A stretch of DNA of 64,000 nt, taken from Hydrangea macrophylla (lineage: Eukaryota > Streptophyta > Magnoliopsida > Cornales > Hydrangeaceae). Of this stretch, positions 23,256-33,350 are shown piece by piece (the first letter of the stretch is position 1; every line of letters begins with the position of its first letter). The stretch is from positions 76,912,634-76,976,633 of the forward strand of contig CM066997.1 in the NCBI GenBank assembly GCA_033977485.1, written 5' to 3'. The notes beneath the pieces were generated by a model. It saw nothing but the letters and a program-made list of their open reading frames with translations. It ran no database searches and was not told the DNA's origin. Position numbers and translations under genes: made by a program.

Positions 23256-24059
23256 CTGTTTGCTGAGCTTCTTGAAGTCTTTGACTAATCAAGGCTTCAG
23301 GGAGCGAAACCATTGAGCGGCCGGGCCTTTCAAAGTGCTGGGAAAGGCCAGGCAGTATAGTTTATTGACATTGGTGGCGAGAGCCATCTGGGCCTTGTAG
23401 GTTCGGGCGTGGTCTACTGGGCTACCCGAGCCGCTGTATGAATCTAGGCGAGGCTGCTTGAGTTTTCGTGGGATGGCAAACCTTATAATTAGGCTAGAGA
23501 ACGGTGACTCTGTCTTGGTACTGACTTCATAGCTTTCTGGCCTAGCTCTTTGGCCATTCTATTGATCTGTTTCTTCAAATTCTGGATACGGGCCATTACA
23601 CCTTCCTGACCAGTATCCAGGGGGTTGGTCGGGTTGGTAGAAGAGGCTTCTTCTTCATGGCGGTGTGCTATCCCCTGGGATCGGACTCTGTTATAACTCT
23701 GGTTGATCGTGTGCCTAAGATTTGGTAGAAGAGGCTTCTTCTTCTTCATGGTAGTGTGTTATCCCTTGGGATCGGGCTCGTTTATGACTCTGATTGATCG
23801 TGTGCCTAAGATCACCTTGGTTCCTGGCCAAGTGACCCTAGACCGATTCTCGGGCTACACACTCCTGCCTCCCCTCTCGGGCAACACACTTTCCATTGAT
23901 GTGTTTGGCATCCTCAACGCAGGATGGGTTGGCTCGAGCACGTTGTTTGGTCAAGATTGGTTCCCGATTGTGTGCAATGTTCCAGACCTGTTCCAGGCCA
24001 CAAGAGGATTGCTTTGGGCTAGCAGGGCTTCGATTTGCTGCTAAGTTTGACGTTGGCCC
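23256..24059 (-). pseudogene. Middle part of gag of the gag-only element
   Basis: On the minus strand, recognisable Gag-like segments lie at 24059-23838 and 23749-23489 (RIQNLKKQINRMAKELGQK looks like a coiled coil), with stops between. 23635-23811 is a direct tandem duplication of about 88 bases. The copia element interrupts the frame at 24060, and the N-terminal codons continue at 32477-32606. It is broken and not functional. Confidence 0.65.
23635..23811. repeat. Tandem duplication of ~88 bp within gag
   Basis: Two copies run from tggtagaagaggcttcttc to gatcgtgtgcctaagat and differ by a few substitutions and one extra ttc. Confidence 0.8.
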
Positions 24060-25651
24060 TGTTAGGAAACTGCGTTCCCAGAATCCTTTGACAGTGGGTA
24101 TAAGTTGGTACTGCAAAAAATTTCATGAAATCTATAATAACCCTACAAGGGCGGAACTAGGGTTACCTTGAACTGCAAAATTGGATTGCTGTAGTAGACG
24201 AATCGAGAACACGGGCTCGATAACAGCTCACGATCTTCTACCGTATTCCTTTGCTGCCAGAATATCGAACTGAGTGTGGGCTCTTTCGAAATCCTTTTAG
24301 TTTTCTGCTCTTCCCTCTTTACGTTCTATTTTCTATTCCCAGTTATAACACTCTCTTTGATTGCTGTGATGTTTCAATCCTGATCACATTGATCCGACAA
24401 AGATGTGTTCGTCAGGAGGATCAAACGATCTCCGATTTACTTGAATTTTTAACAGCCGCTCCGTCTCGACGTCAGGAACATTATGTAAAAAATTCAGCAA
24501 CTTTCGATCAGTATCGAGCAGTCCGAAGCTCTTTTAGTGAGCGTTGTCCGAGCCTAGCGATCTACACTCCTATGTCTCTTGAATGCTCACAGAGACTAGG
24601 ATTTGGTGGAAACCCTTCTAGAAGAAAGCTAGGAGGTCAAGGGAAGCTTAGAATATGAAATCATGCAACCTGAGAGAAGAGCCAAGGCAGCATATATATA
24701 GGCTACGATAGGGACCATAAGAAGTCAATAAGGAATAGGCTTCCTTATGGGATTAGGAAACCCTAATTCGAACTGAATCAGATTCCTATTTCCATAAATT
24801 ATAATTCATACCACTAAAGAATGCTTATCTCAAAAATATATTTCGAGCTCCATGTTATTAAATGCTTATTATCTCCCCATGTTAAGATTACAGATATCCA
24901 TTAATTAAATATAATTACTGACAATCATATTTAATTAATTTCTTAAAATTCCTTAAGATCCTCTGCTTAACTTATCTGATATGTCGGATACAAAATCCAC
25001 CTGCAGGGTTTGACATAATCAAAACTTATAAGCTTTCTCAAGGGGATATCATCAATCCCAAAATTGAGACATGGATTCCATTATTAATTAATATCCACCA
25101 TACAATTAATATTGCCACCCAATCCAATGAGATATTGACCCATTTAAGGATCTCACCCCTTTAGGGATCAAAGTATAAATATCAAATGTACGTGTCTATA
25201 AATTAAATTAGGATTTAGAGCATAAGCAATCATAATAGCCATGAGGTATTAATTATCTTATAAGTCAGTATAAAGATAATTACCCCATGTCGGTCCTGTT
25301 TAATACACAAAATGTACCAGCATGGTGAGTTGAAACTATACCGTTTCCCGCAGTCAAGACAAACCTACTACAACACCATGCTGCAGTCCTACCGATGGTG
25401 TGTCCAATCCCATCTAAGATTGTAAATCAAAATCTTACATTCTACAATATCTGATGGCCTGATCTTCCGTGTGTAAGCCGAACTCTACACACCAAACCAC
25501 CTACTATATAGAATGAGAGACACACATTAAATAAATAATATAATACAAACATTGCCCACACAGATTCTCATAAAAAATGGATTAATTGACTTTATTAAAT
25601 GAATAATAAATCAACTACATAAAGCATGGCTTTTAGTATATATCCCTAACA
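24060..25651 (-). repeat. 3' LTR of the copia element
   Basis: It runs TGTTAGGAAAC to CCCTAACA on the plus strand. The minus-strand TATA box (CCTATATATATG) is near 24692-24702. Confidence 0.92.
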
Positions 25652-25664
25652 ATCTCCCACTAAG
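25652..25664 (-). other. Polypurine tract of the copia element
   Basis: The minus strand reads TTAGTGGGAGATT immediately before the 3' LTR. Confidence 0.75.
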
Positions 25665-25666
25665 AC

Positions 25667-27005
25667 TCAAAGCCATGAAGTGATACACCTCACTCCAACT
25701 AATGGCTCTACCTCCTAGGGTAAACACATATCCTGAGGTAGACTTTCTGGAATCCCTATCTGACATGAAATCAGAATCTGTGTACCCAATGGGTACAAGA
25801 CTGTCTGCTTGGTAAACGAACATATAGTCTCGAGTCCTTTTCAGGTACTTGAGAATATTTTTCACCGCAATCCAATGTTCTTGTCCTGGATTAGACTGAT
25901 ATCTACTAACCATGCCAACAGCAAAGCAGATGTCAGGTTTAGTACATAGCATAGCATACATTAGGCTTCCTACTGCCGAGGCATAAGGAACTGCCTTCAT
26001 CTTCTCTATCTCATCAAGTGTCTTAGGACACTGATCCTTAGATAGAGTAATTCCGTGTCTGAAGGGAAGGAATCCCTTCTTGGAATCTTGCATGCTAAAC
26101 CTTGCAAGAATATTGTCAATATAAGTGCCTTGTGACAAGCCCAACATCCTATTCTTGCGATCTCGCATAAGCTTGATCCCTAGGATATGACCGGCTTCTC
26201 CCAAGTCCTTCATATCGAATTGACTGGATAACCATACCCTTACAGAAGATAATACCCCCACATTGTTTCCGATTAGCAAGATATCATCCACATATAGTAC
26301 TAAGAACACCACCACTCTTCCATCATGTTTCTTGTACACACAAGATTCATCCGCACATTGATCAAAACCAAAAGACTTGATTGCTTGATCAAAGTGGATA
26401 TTCCAAGACCTAGATGCCTGCTTAAGTCCATAAATGGACTTCTTAAGCTTGCACAACATGTGTTCTTGGCCCTTCACAATGAACCCGTCTGGTTGCATCA
26501 TATAGATGCACTCGTCAAGATTCCCATTTAGAAATGTTGTCTTGACATCCATTTGCCAAATTTCATAATCAAAATGTGCAGCAATGGATAAGAGAATCCG
26601 GATAGACTTCAGCATTGCCACCGGCGAAAAAGTTTCCTCATAATCGATTCCTTCTTTTTGAGTGAACCCTTTAGCAACAAGCCTTGCTTTAAAGGTTTCC
26701 ACCTTACCATCTGCTCCTCTCTTCTTCTTATAGATCCACTTACATCTAATGGGTTTTATTTCATTGGGTGGTTCTACAAGATCCCAGACTTGATTGGAGT
26801 ACATGGACTCCATTTCAGACTTCATAGTCTTTTGCCAAAGATCTGCATCTTTATCTCGGAGTGCTTCATTGTAGTTACAGGGATCGGTACCTTGTTCATC
26901 AGGGACCCGGTCATAAGACTCTCCCAAGAACATATACCGGTCAGGTCGAATAATAACCCTCCCACTACGACGAGGCACAACCCGTGTCTGTGCAACACTG
27001 ATATT
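25667..27005 (-). pseudogene. copia reverse transcriptase and truncated RNase H
   Basis: The reading frame 26978-25667 carries the copia RT: WIYKKKR and [12 protein letters not shown] at residues 81-107, [11 protein letters not shown] near 142, and an intact YVDD catalytic motif at 229-232. RNase H begins ([15 protein letters not shown]) but stops after AISW. The usual remainder of that domain is missing. The true pol C-terminus (CITSWL and a TGA at 25667) follows at once in another frame, so a deletion joined the two near 25700. A stop at 27006-27008 separates this part from the segment upstream. RT core residues are intact, but the enzyme could not supply RNase H. Confidence 0.9.
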
Positions 27006-28247
27006 TCATTGTGAAGATTCTGAACCTAATATACCATTATCTACACATTGTACTGGTTCAGGAACCTGCGTGTTAACGGTTGGTTCAGGATCTACACGAG
27101 TTTCGATAATCCTCCCACTACGACGTGGTAATGGAATATCGATAACTCTTTCTTGTGGTGTTTCTTCTCGTACTGTTGGTATCGAAGAAGGATGTCTCGG
27201 TGTCTTTCCTCTCATTTCCTCTAGAACAATACGGCTTCTGGGCTTGTGGTCCATAACATAGTCCTCTTCTAAGAATATGGCATTGGTGCTAATAATAACC
27301 TTCTGATCCTTAGGACTATAAAACAGACCACCTTTAGTTCCTCTTGGATACCCAACAAAGAAACATACTTCTGTTCTTTATTCTAACTTTTCTGCGTTCC
27401 CTTTCACCACATGTGCTGGACTACCCCAGATCCGAACATGCCGCAGACTAGGCTTTCGGCCAGTCCACAATTCTGTGGGAGTAGTAGGTACTGACTTAGA
27501 AGGTACCAAGTTTAGAATGTATGCGGCTGTCTCTAACGCGTGTCCCCAAAAGGAAATTAGTAAATCCGAATAACTCATCATAGATCTTACCATGTCCATA
27601 AGAGTCCTGTTCCTTCTTTCTGCCACACCATTCTGCTAAGGCATACGGGGTGCAGACAATTGGGATGTAATCCCTTGCTCCAATAAGTATTCCCTAAACT
27701 CTCCCAAGAGGTACTCTCCACCACGATCAGATCGTAGTGTCTTGATACATTTACCTAGATGCTTCTCCGTTTCAGCCTTGAAGTCTTTGAATTTCTCAAA
27801 GCCTTCAGACTTACGCCGCATCAAATAAATGTACCCATACCTTGAGTAATCATCGATGAAAGTGACAAAGTACTCAAATCCCCCTCTTGCTTGGACAGTC
27901 ATAGGACCACACAAATCAGAGTGAACCAGTTTCAATGGCTCTTTTGCTCTATAGCCCTTGGCCGAGAATGGCCTCTTGGTCATTTTACATTCCAAGCAGG
28001 ATTCACAAACTGGAAGTGCCTCTACTTCCAATGAGCCTAATGGCCCATTTTGAACCAGTCTTTGAATCCTTTTCAAATTAATATGACCAAGGCGTAAGTG
28101 CCAAAGATGCGTTTGGTTCATCCTCGAAGGTTCGTTTCTCTTAAATGGCAAACTATTTGTGTTATTCAATTCATTAAGTTGCAGTATAGGAGAGATAGCA
28201 TTTATAATATAAAGATCATCCACCAATTGACCAGAACAAATAAAACG
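27006..28247 (-). pseudogene. copia integrase and linker, with nonsense codons
   Basis: The zinc-binding domain is LWHLRLGHIN...CESCLEC. The core has VHSDLCGP, then LRSDRGGEY, and Glu in AERRN exactly 35 residues later, so the DD35E set is present. Stops interrupt it between MP and QNG (CAG to TAG, near 27637), after KLE near 27378, and at 27006. The linker to RT carries the acidic, Arg-rich stretch PRRSGRIIE, repeated as PRRSGRVII just downstream. The stops are in frame without shifts, which suggests point mutation rather than rearrangement. Confidence 0.88.
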
Positions 28248-29409
28248 TTTTTTTTTCTTTAATAACTACTACTTTATTAAAATGAACTGAATATCCATTC
28301 TTTACTAAACTAGAAACTGAAACTAAATTCTTTCTAATAGAAGGTACATAAAAGCAATTTCTTAATATTAAATTCCTATCTCTACCAAAACTAAGATGTA
28401 GATCTCTTATTGCAACTACTGCTACTCTCGTAGCATTTCCCATATATAGATAAATCTCTCCATCACTGAGCTGCCTGGTTCCCTGGAACCCCTGCAAAGA
28501 ATTGCATACATGATCAGTGGCTCCCGTATCTACACACCAGGTACCGGTAGATCGGACCGCTAAACATGATTCAACAACTAGTAAATGAGATTTACCTTGA
28601 TTGTTCTGTCTGGCGAGATAAACTGGACATTGCTTCTTCCAGTGTCCTGGCTGCTTGTAAACAAAACATTTGCCTTTAGGCTTTCCCGGTTGTTCTCGTG
28701 GACTTTGGATTGGCGGAGGACCCGCGGCGTTCTTTTGAGCCTTTTTCATTTTCTTCTTGCCTTTCGGCTTTGAAGTAGAACCTTTCTCAAATACAAGAGC
28801 ACTTCCTGAGTTTCTGTTGAGACCCTCAGCTGCCTGAAGTTCTTTAAGCAGCTCCGCCAAGGTATATTTAAATTTATTCATGTTGTAATTGAGGCGGAAT
28901 TGCTTAGAAGACTCTGGCAGTGACTGGAGTATGATATCGACCTGGGTTTCCCCGTCAATTTCAGCTCCAAGGATATCTAGTTCATTAAGAAGAGATATCA
29001 TCTTAAGAACATGATCCCTTACAGGCGTCCCCTCAGCCATGGTTGTGTTCATCAAGTTTTTCATAGCAACCTACCTAGCAGCACGACTTTGATCCCCGAA
29101 CATCTCTCGGAGGCTCTCCATCATGTCATAGGCACTGATCATTTACTGATGCTGATGTTGCAGAACATTTGACATGGATGCCAAAATGTAACACCGCGCC
29201 ATCTCATCAGCCTTGACCCATTTCTTGTGAGCCTGGGTTTCCTCAGCGGTTGCCCCCTCACCAGGTTGCTCAGGACATTCTTGAGTAAGCACAAACTTGT
29301 ACTCTTCAGCAGTTAACACAATATCCAAATTCCTTTTCCAGTCTATATAGTTTGGTCCAGTAAGTTTGTATTCTTTAAGTATAACAGCAAGTGGATTGAA
29401 AGTACCCAT
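28248..29409 (-). pseudogene. copia gag and protease
   Basis: The start codon is at 29409 (MGTFNPLAVILKEYKLTG, the usual copia Gag opening). Two stops (29143 and near 29068) break the capsid region. The nucleocapsid knuckle reads CFVYKQPGHWKKQC, the second Cys being Tyr. The aspartic protease active site WCVDTGATDHV is intact. The frame is lost in a run of nine T on the plus strand (28248-28256), just before the integrase zinc domain. The polyprotein would normally be one open frame through to RNase H. Confidence 0.88.
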
Positions 29410-30854
29410 TTGAAAGCCTGAGAATCACATAACATAAATAATTACGTTTGGGCAAAATTTACTATGGATTCGAGTTGAAAATATTGGTTCCCTCTACCAT
29501 ATTTGAAAGGAATTTGCCAGCAACCTGATACACCGCGAATAGTATGACTCGATGGGAAGCCATATACTATCCATCATTTGTTCAGATAGACAATTGCCTT
29601 TTAATTTTACTATCCAGGCAATGTACTTTGCCTAATAAAATTAAACTGCTGACTTGCTTTGGTCCTATAAATAATAACAGTGACTCAGATGGAGAGGATA
29701 TTATTATTTATAGCTAAGTGTATACCATCACTTAATTCTAGGTCAAGAGTTCTGTGAGGAACACCTCTGATGGAGAGGTGACCCACACCAAAAATCACCC
29801 AAAACAATCTTTTAAAGAAGTTTGTACTGATGATTCCATGATCAACTACATCCGATGGGGAGGATGACACTAGAGCCATCACATAAAATTAATCATATCA
29901 TCTACAAACCAGTGATGGAGACCATGGGATTTATACTTGATAAATTCCCTCTCCCACTTACAATTTTTTAAAAAAATTTGAGGGTTATAATTTTTTAGAA
30001 AAACTTTTAATTTAATTAATAAAAAATAATGGAATACTTGACAAGGATTCATTCATCCTTACTTGTGAAACCCACATGTGTAGATAATAAAATTATTCTA
30101 TTCTCATGATTTTAGAAAATAAGTACTTATGTTTTCAAATTATGGAATTAGTTTTATTTCTAAATACACATGTAGTTGTCCATCATTTTAAATTAATATA
30201 AATTAAACATGCAGCTAGACATCTGAAATAGGTCTAGGAACAATTATCCATGTTGTCCTATTCATTAAACATGAAACAATAATAATCATTCAATCACACA
30301 TAAATAAGGAAACCACAATAAAATAGGAATCCCACTATTATGGTCAAGCCGCAACTCTTGTGAAGAAATCTTCATGGAACCCGATTAGCTCTATGTCGCA
30401 ACTACGCAACTGCCTTCCAGAACTGTTTTCTGAAATAGCCTCCAGAAATTGCCTCTAGATTGCTTTCTGAAACTGCTTGTAAACTATCTTCACGAACTGT
30501 CTTCACGGATTTACTTGAGATATATTACACAAACCATATGCCTCCATAAAGGAGTTCACATGCTATTTCTTTGCAGTAAATTAACCACACATCAATCAAG
30601 CGTGGGATCCAATACACACAAATCCTATGCCTCCATAAAGGAGTTCACATGCTATATTAAAACAGCAAAATTAACCACGGATAAAACCATCGTGGGATCC
30701 AATCACACAAAATCAGTGACCATAATAGTGGAATAAGAACGCTGCAAAACAAGGATTAGCACAGCTCTACGTTCTATCCATCCATCAAAACACGCATAAG
30801 ATCTGTTTTATTGGACAGCATGGTTGCGTCCAACCCATACGCAGAATCAACGTT
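29410..30854 (-). other. 5' leader of the copia element
   Basis: It is non-coding and A/T-rich, about 1.4 kb between PBS and gag. A direct repeat of roughly 85 bases (tatgcctccataaaggagttcacatgctat ... cgtgggatccaat) is present twice at 30537-30712. Confidence 0.75.
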
Positions 30855-30866
30855 GCTCTGATACCA
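30855..30866 (-). other. Primer-binding site, initiator tRNA-Met
   Basis: The minus strand reads TGGTATCAGAGC, a perfect 12-base complement of the plant initiator tRNA-Met 3' end, one base from the 5' LTR. Confidence 0.9.
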
Positions 30867-30867
30867 C

Positions 30868-32476
30868 TGTTAGGAAACTGCATTCCCAGAATCCGTTGAC
30901 AGTGGGTATAAGTTGGTACTGCAAAAAATTTCATGAAATCTATAATAACCCTACAAGGGCGGAACTAGGGTTACCTTGAACTGCAAAATTGGATTGTTGT
31001 AGTAGACGAATCGAGAACACGGGCTCGATAACAGCTCACGATCTTCTACCATATTCCTTTGCTGCCAGAATATCGAACTGAGTGTGGGCTCTTTCAAAAT
31101 CCTTTTAGTTTTCTGCTCTTCCCTCTTTACGTTCTATTTTCTATTCCCAGTTATAACACTCTCTTTGATTGCTGTGACGATTCAATCCTGATCACATTAA
31201 TCCGACAAAGATGTGTTCGTTAGGAGGATCAAACGATCTCCGATTTACTTGAATTTTTAACAGCAGCTCCGTCTCGACGTCAGGAACGTTGTGTAAAACA
31301 TTCAGCAACTTTCGATCAGTATCGAGCAGTCCGAAGCTCTTTTAGTGAGCGTTGTCCGACGCTAGCGATCTACAATCCTATGTCTCTTGAATGCTCACAG
31401 AGACTAGGGTTTGGTGGAAACCCTTCTAGAAGAAAGCTAGGAGGTCAAGGGAAGCTTAGAATATGAAATCATGCAACCTGAGAGAAGAGCCAAGGAAGCA
31501 TATATATAGGCTACGATAGGGACCATAAGAAGTCAATAAGGAATAGGCTTCCTTATGGAATTAGGAAACCCTAATTCGAACTGAATCAGATTCCTATTTC
31601 CATAAATTATAATTCATACCACTAAAGAATTATAATTGCACTCCTATCCTTATCTCAAAAATATATTTCGAGCTCCATGTTATTAAATGCTTATTATCTC
31701 CCCATGTTAAGATTACAGATATCCATTAATTAAATATAATTACTGACAATCATATTTAATTAATTTCTTAAAATTCCTTAAGATCCTCTGCTTAACTTAT
31801 CTGATATGTCGGATACAAAATCCACCTGCAGGGTTTGACATAATCAAAACTTATAAGCTTTCTCAAGGGGATATCATCAATCCCAAAATTGAGACATGGA
31901 TTCCATTATTAATTAATATCCACCATACAATTAATATTGCCACCCAATCCAATGAGATATTGACCCATTTAAGGATCTCACCCCTTTAGGGATCAAAGTA
32001 TAAATATCAAATGTACGTTTCTATAAATTAAATTAGGATTTAGAGCATAAGCACTCATAATAGCCATGAGGTATTAATTATCTTATAAGTCAGTATAAAG
32101 ATAATTACCCCAAGTCGGTCCTGTTTAATACACAAAATGTACCAGCATGGTGAGTTGAAACTATACCGTTTCCCGCAGTCAAGACAAACCTACTACAACA
32201 CCATGCTGCAGTCCTACCGATGGTGTGTCCAATCCCATCTAAGACTGTAAACCAAAATCTTACATTCTACAATATCTGATGGCCTGATCTTCCGTGTGTA
32301 AGCCGAACTCTACACACCAAACCACCTACTATATAGAATGAGAGACACACATTAAATAAATAATATAATACAAACATTGCCCACACAGATTCTCATAAAA
32401 AATGGATTAACTGATTTTATTAAATGAATAATAAATCAACTACATAAAGCATGGCTTTTAGTATATATCCCTAACA
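30868..32476 (-). repeat. 5' LTR of the copia element
   Basis: It is nearly identical to 24060-25651 and longer by the block tataattgcactcctatc. The minus-strand TATA box is near 31500-31510, so it is the promoter copy. Confidence 0.92.
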
Positions 32477-32606
32477 GGCCCTCGAAGAGTTGTGCGAGGG
32501 TCGCGGCGATATGCTTCGGTGTTAGGACTGCTATGGTCGACATGGGGGCCGGCAAAACATCTTGGTTATCCTTTTGCGTATCCTTCTTACTCTTCTTCGA
32601 AGGCAT
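32477..32606 (-). pseudogene. N-terminus of gag of the gag-only element
   Basis: The ATG at 32606 begins MPSKKSKKDTQKDNQ, 61 bases inside the 5' LTR. It is lysine-rich and then PAPMSTIAVLTPKHIAATLAQLF. The frame enters the copia element at 32476; the next codons of this gag lie at 24059 and below. Confidence 0.65.
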
Positions 32607-32646
32607 TACTATTAACAAAGATATTTTTTTTTCGAAAAACTGTCAT

Positions 32647-32664
32647 TTCCCACAAAAGGCGCCA
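32647..32664 (-). other. Primer-binding site of the gag-only element
   Basis: The minus strand reads TGGCGCCTTTTGTGGGAA, 3 bases from the LTR at 32668. TGGCGCC...TGTGGGAA primers are common in plant Ty3/gypsy elements; I do not name the tRNA. Confidence 0.7.
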
Positions 32665-32667
32665 AGT

Positions 32668-33118
32668 TGATGATGCCAAATTTTGGGTAAGATAAAATAG
32701 AGCAAATTAAGGAGAGATAATGTGAGACCGGGATTGTATGTGGTTCGCCCCTATTAATGAAGGAACCAACGTCCACGTGTGTGTTTGAGCACGTTCACTA
32801 TACTGTATAAAGTCGGGTACCTTTGGTGAACCAACAACAGTTTGGAGCTAACAGAGGTCGGCTGAGCATGATTATGATTGCTATAGAGGTGCTGTATAGA
32901 CTGAAGAATCGATCCCTTTCTATGGGAGTGAGTTATCACTTTTATAGATGCAAAAGGCCTACTCGTACAAGGAAATTACAGCTTGTCCTTGTGACGAGCT
33001 ATGCTTGTGCGATCTTCCCGACCTGTTGGTTGGGGCTCATGCATATACCGCTTGGGATGGTGTCAGTTACAAAGTAGAACCGTTCGATTATAGAGTAGAG
33101 CCAATTTCAGGTGTATCA
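32668..33118 (-). repeat. 5' LTR of the gag-only element
   Basis: It runs TGATGATGCC to GTGTATCA. The minus-strand TATA box CTATAAAAGTG is near 32938-32947. It is shorter than the 3' LTR by one internal block of about 165 bases and a short stretch near the start. Confidence 0.85.
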
Positions 33119-33333
33119 CCAGATTATATCAAATAACATTTAATCACATAAATGTCATTTAAGTCATGACAATTGCCTCATGGATTGCCAATGACCGTTT
33201 TCTCGATTGACACCCATCGTTGACCCACAGTCAACTTCATCCACCATTATCAAATAACATTGATAATCCTTTAAAATCATTTATGCATTTTAAAACAATT
33301 GTATTTTTCGGGACGGGTGTGAGTCGTGTGACA
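33119..33333 (-). repeat. Left (3') LTR of element E, end piece
   Basis: It continues the LTR interrupted at 4285. It starts with the duplicated target ccaga and ends GGGTGTGAGTCGTGTGACA, an inverted match to TGTCATGACCC at 37266. Confidence 0.7.
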
Positions 33334-33350
33334 ACTCTCCCCTCCAAAAA
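33334..33350 (-). other. Polypurine tract of element E
   Basis: The minus strand reads TTTTTGGAGGGGAGAGT next to the 3' LTR. Confidence 0.75.

Larger units (their letters stand above)
24060..32476 (-). mobile_element. Complete Ty1/copia element, 8.4 kb
   Basis: Two LTRs (24060-25651 and 30868-32476), perfect TSD ggccc, initiator tRNA-Met PBS and PPT show a full minus-strand insertion into the gag of the gag-only element. The order gag-protease-integrase-reverse transcriptase-RNase H is that of Ty1/copia. The LTRs are nearly identical apart from a deletion of about 18 bases in the left one, so it is young. Coding is broken by stops, one homopolymer frameshift and loss of most of RNase H. Confidence 0.95.
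4286..33118 (-). mobile_element. Gag-only Ty3/gypsy (Tat-like) element hosting three insertions
   Basis: The LTRs are 4286-4906 and 32668-33118, and the TSD ccaga (4281-4285 and 33119-33123) is perfect. PBS at the right and PPT at the left show minus orientation. Removing solo LTR 1 with its Ogre passenger, solo LTR 2 and the copia element leaves only about 2.5 kb of interior: gag pieces and a short 3' tail, no pol. It is therefore a non-autonomous, gag-bearing element. Tat-like affinity is inferred from the gag (ESLNDYTDQFN, QVDNLNETVA) and from repeats in the 3' tail. The insertion lies inside the left LTR of element E. Confidence 0.88.

Noticed and set aside
24251..24658. 135-codon plus-strand frame
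   Set aside because: It lies wholly in the copia LTR, and the nearly identical partner LTR lacks a matching long frame.
30855..30866. tRNA-Met gene
   Set aside because: Only the 12-base 3'-end complement is present, in PBS position.
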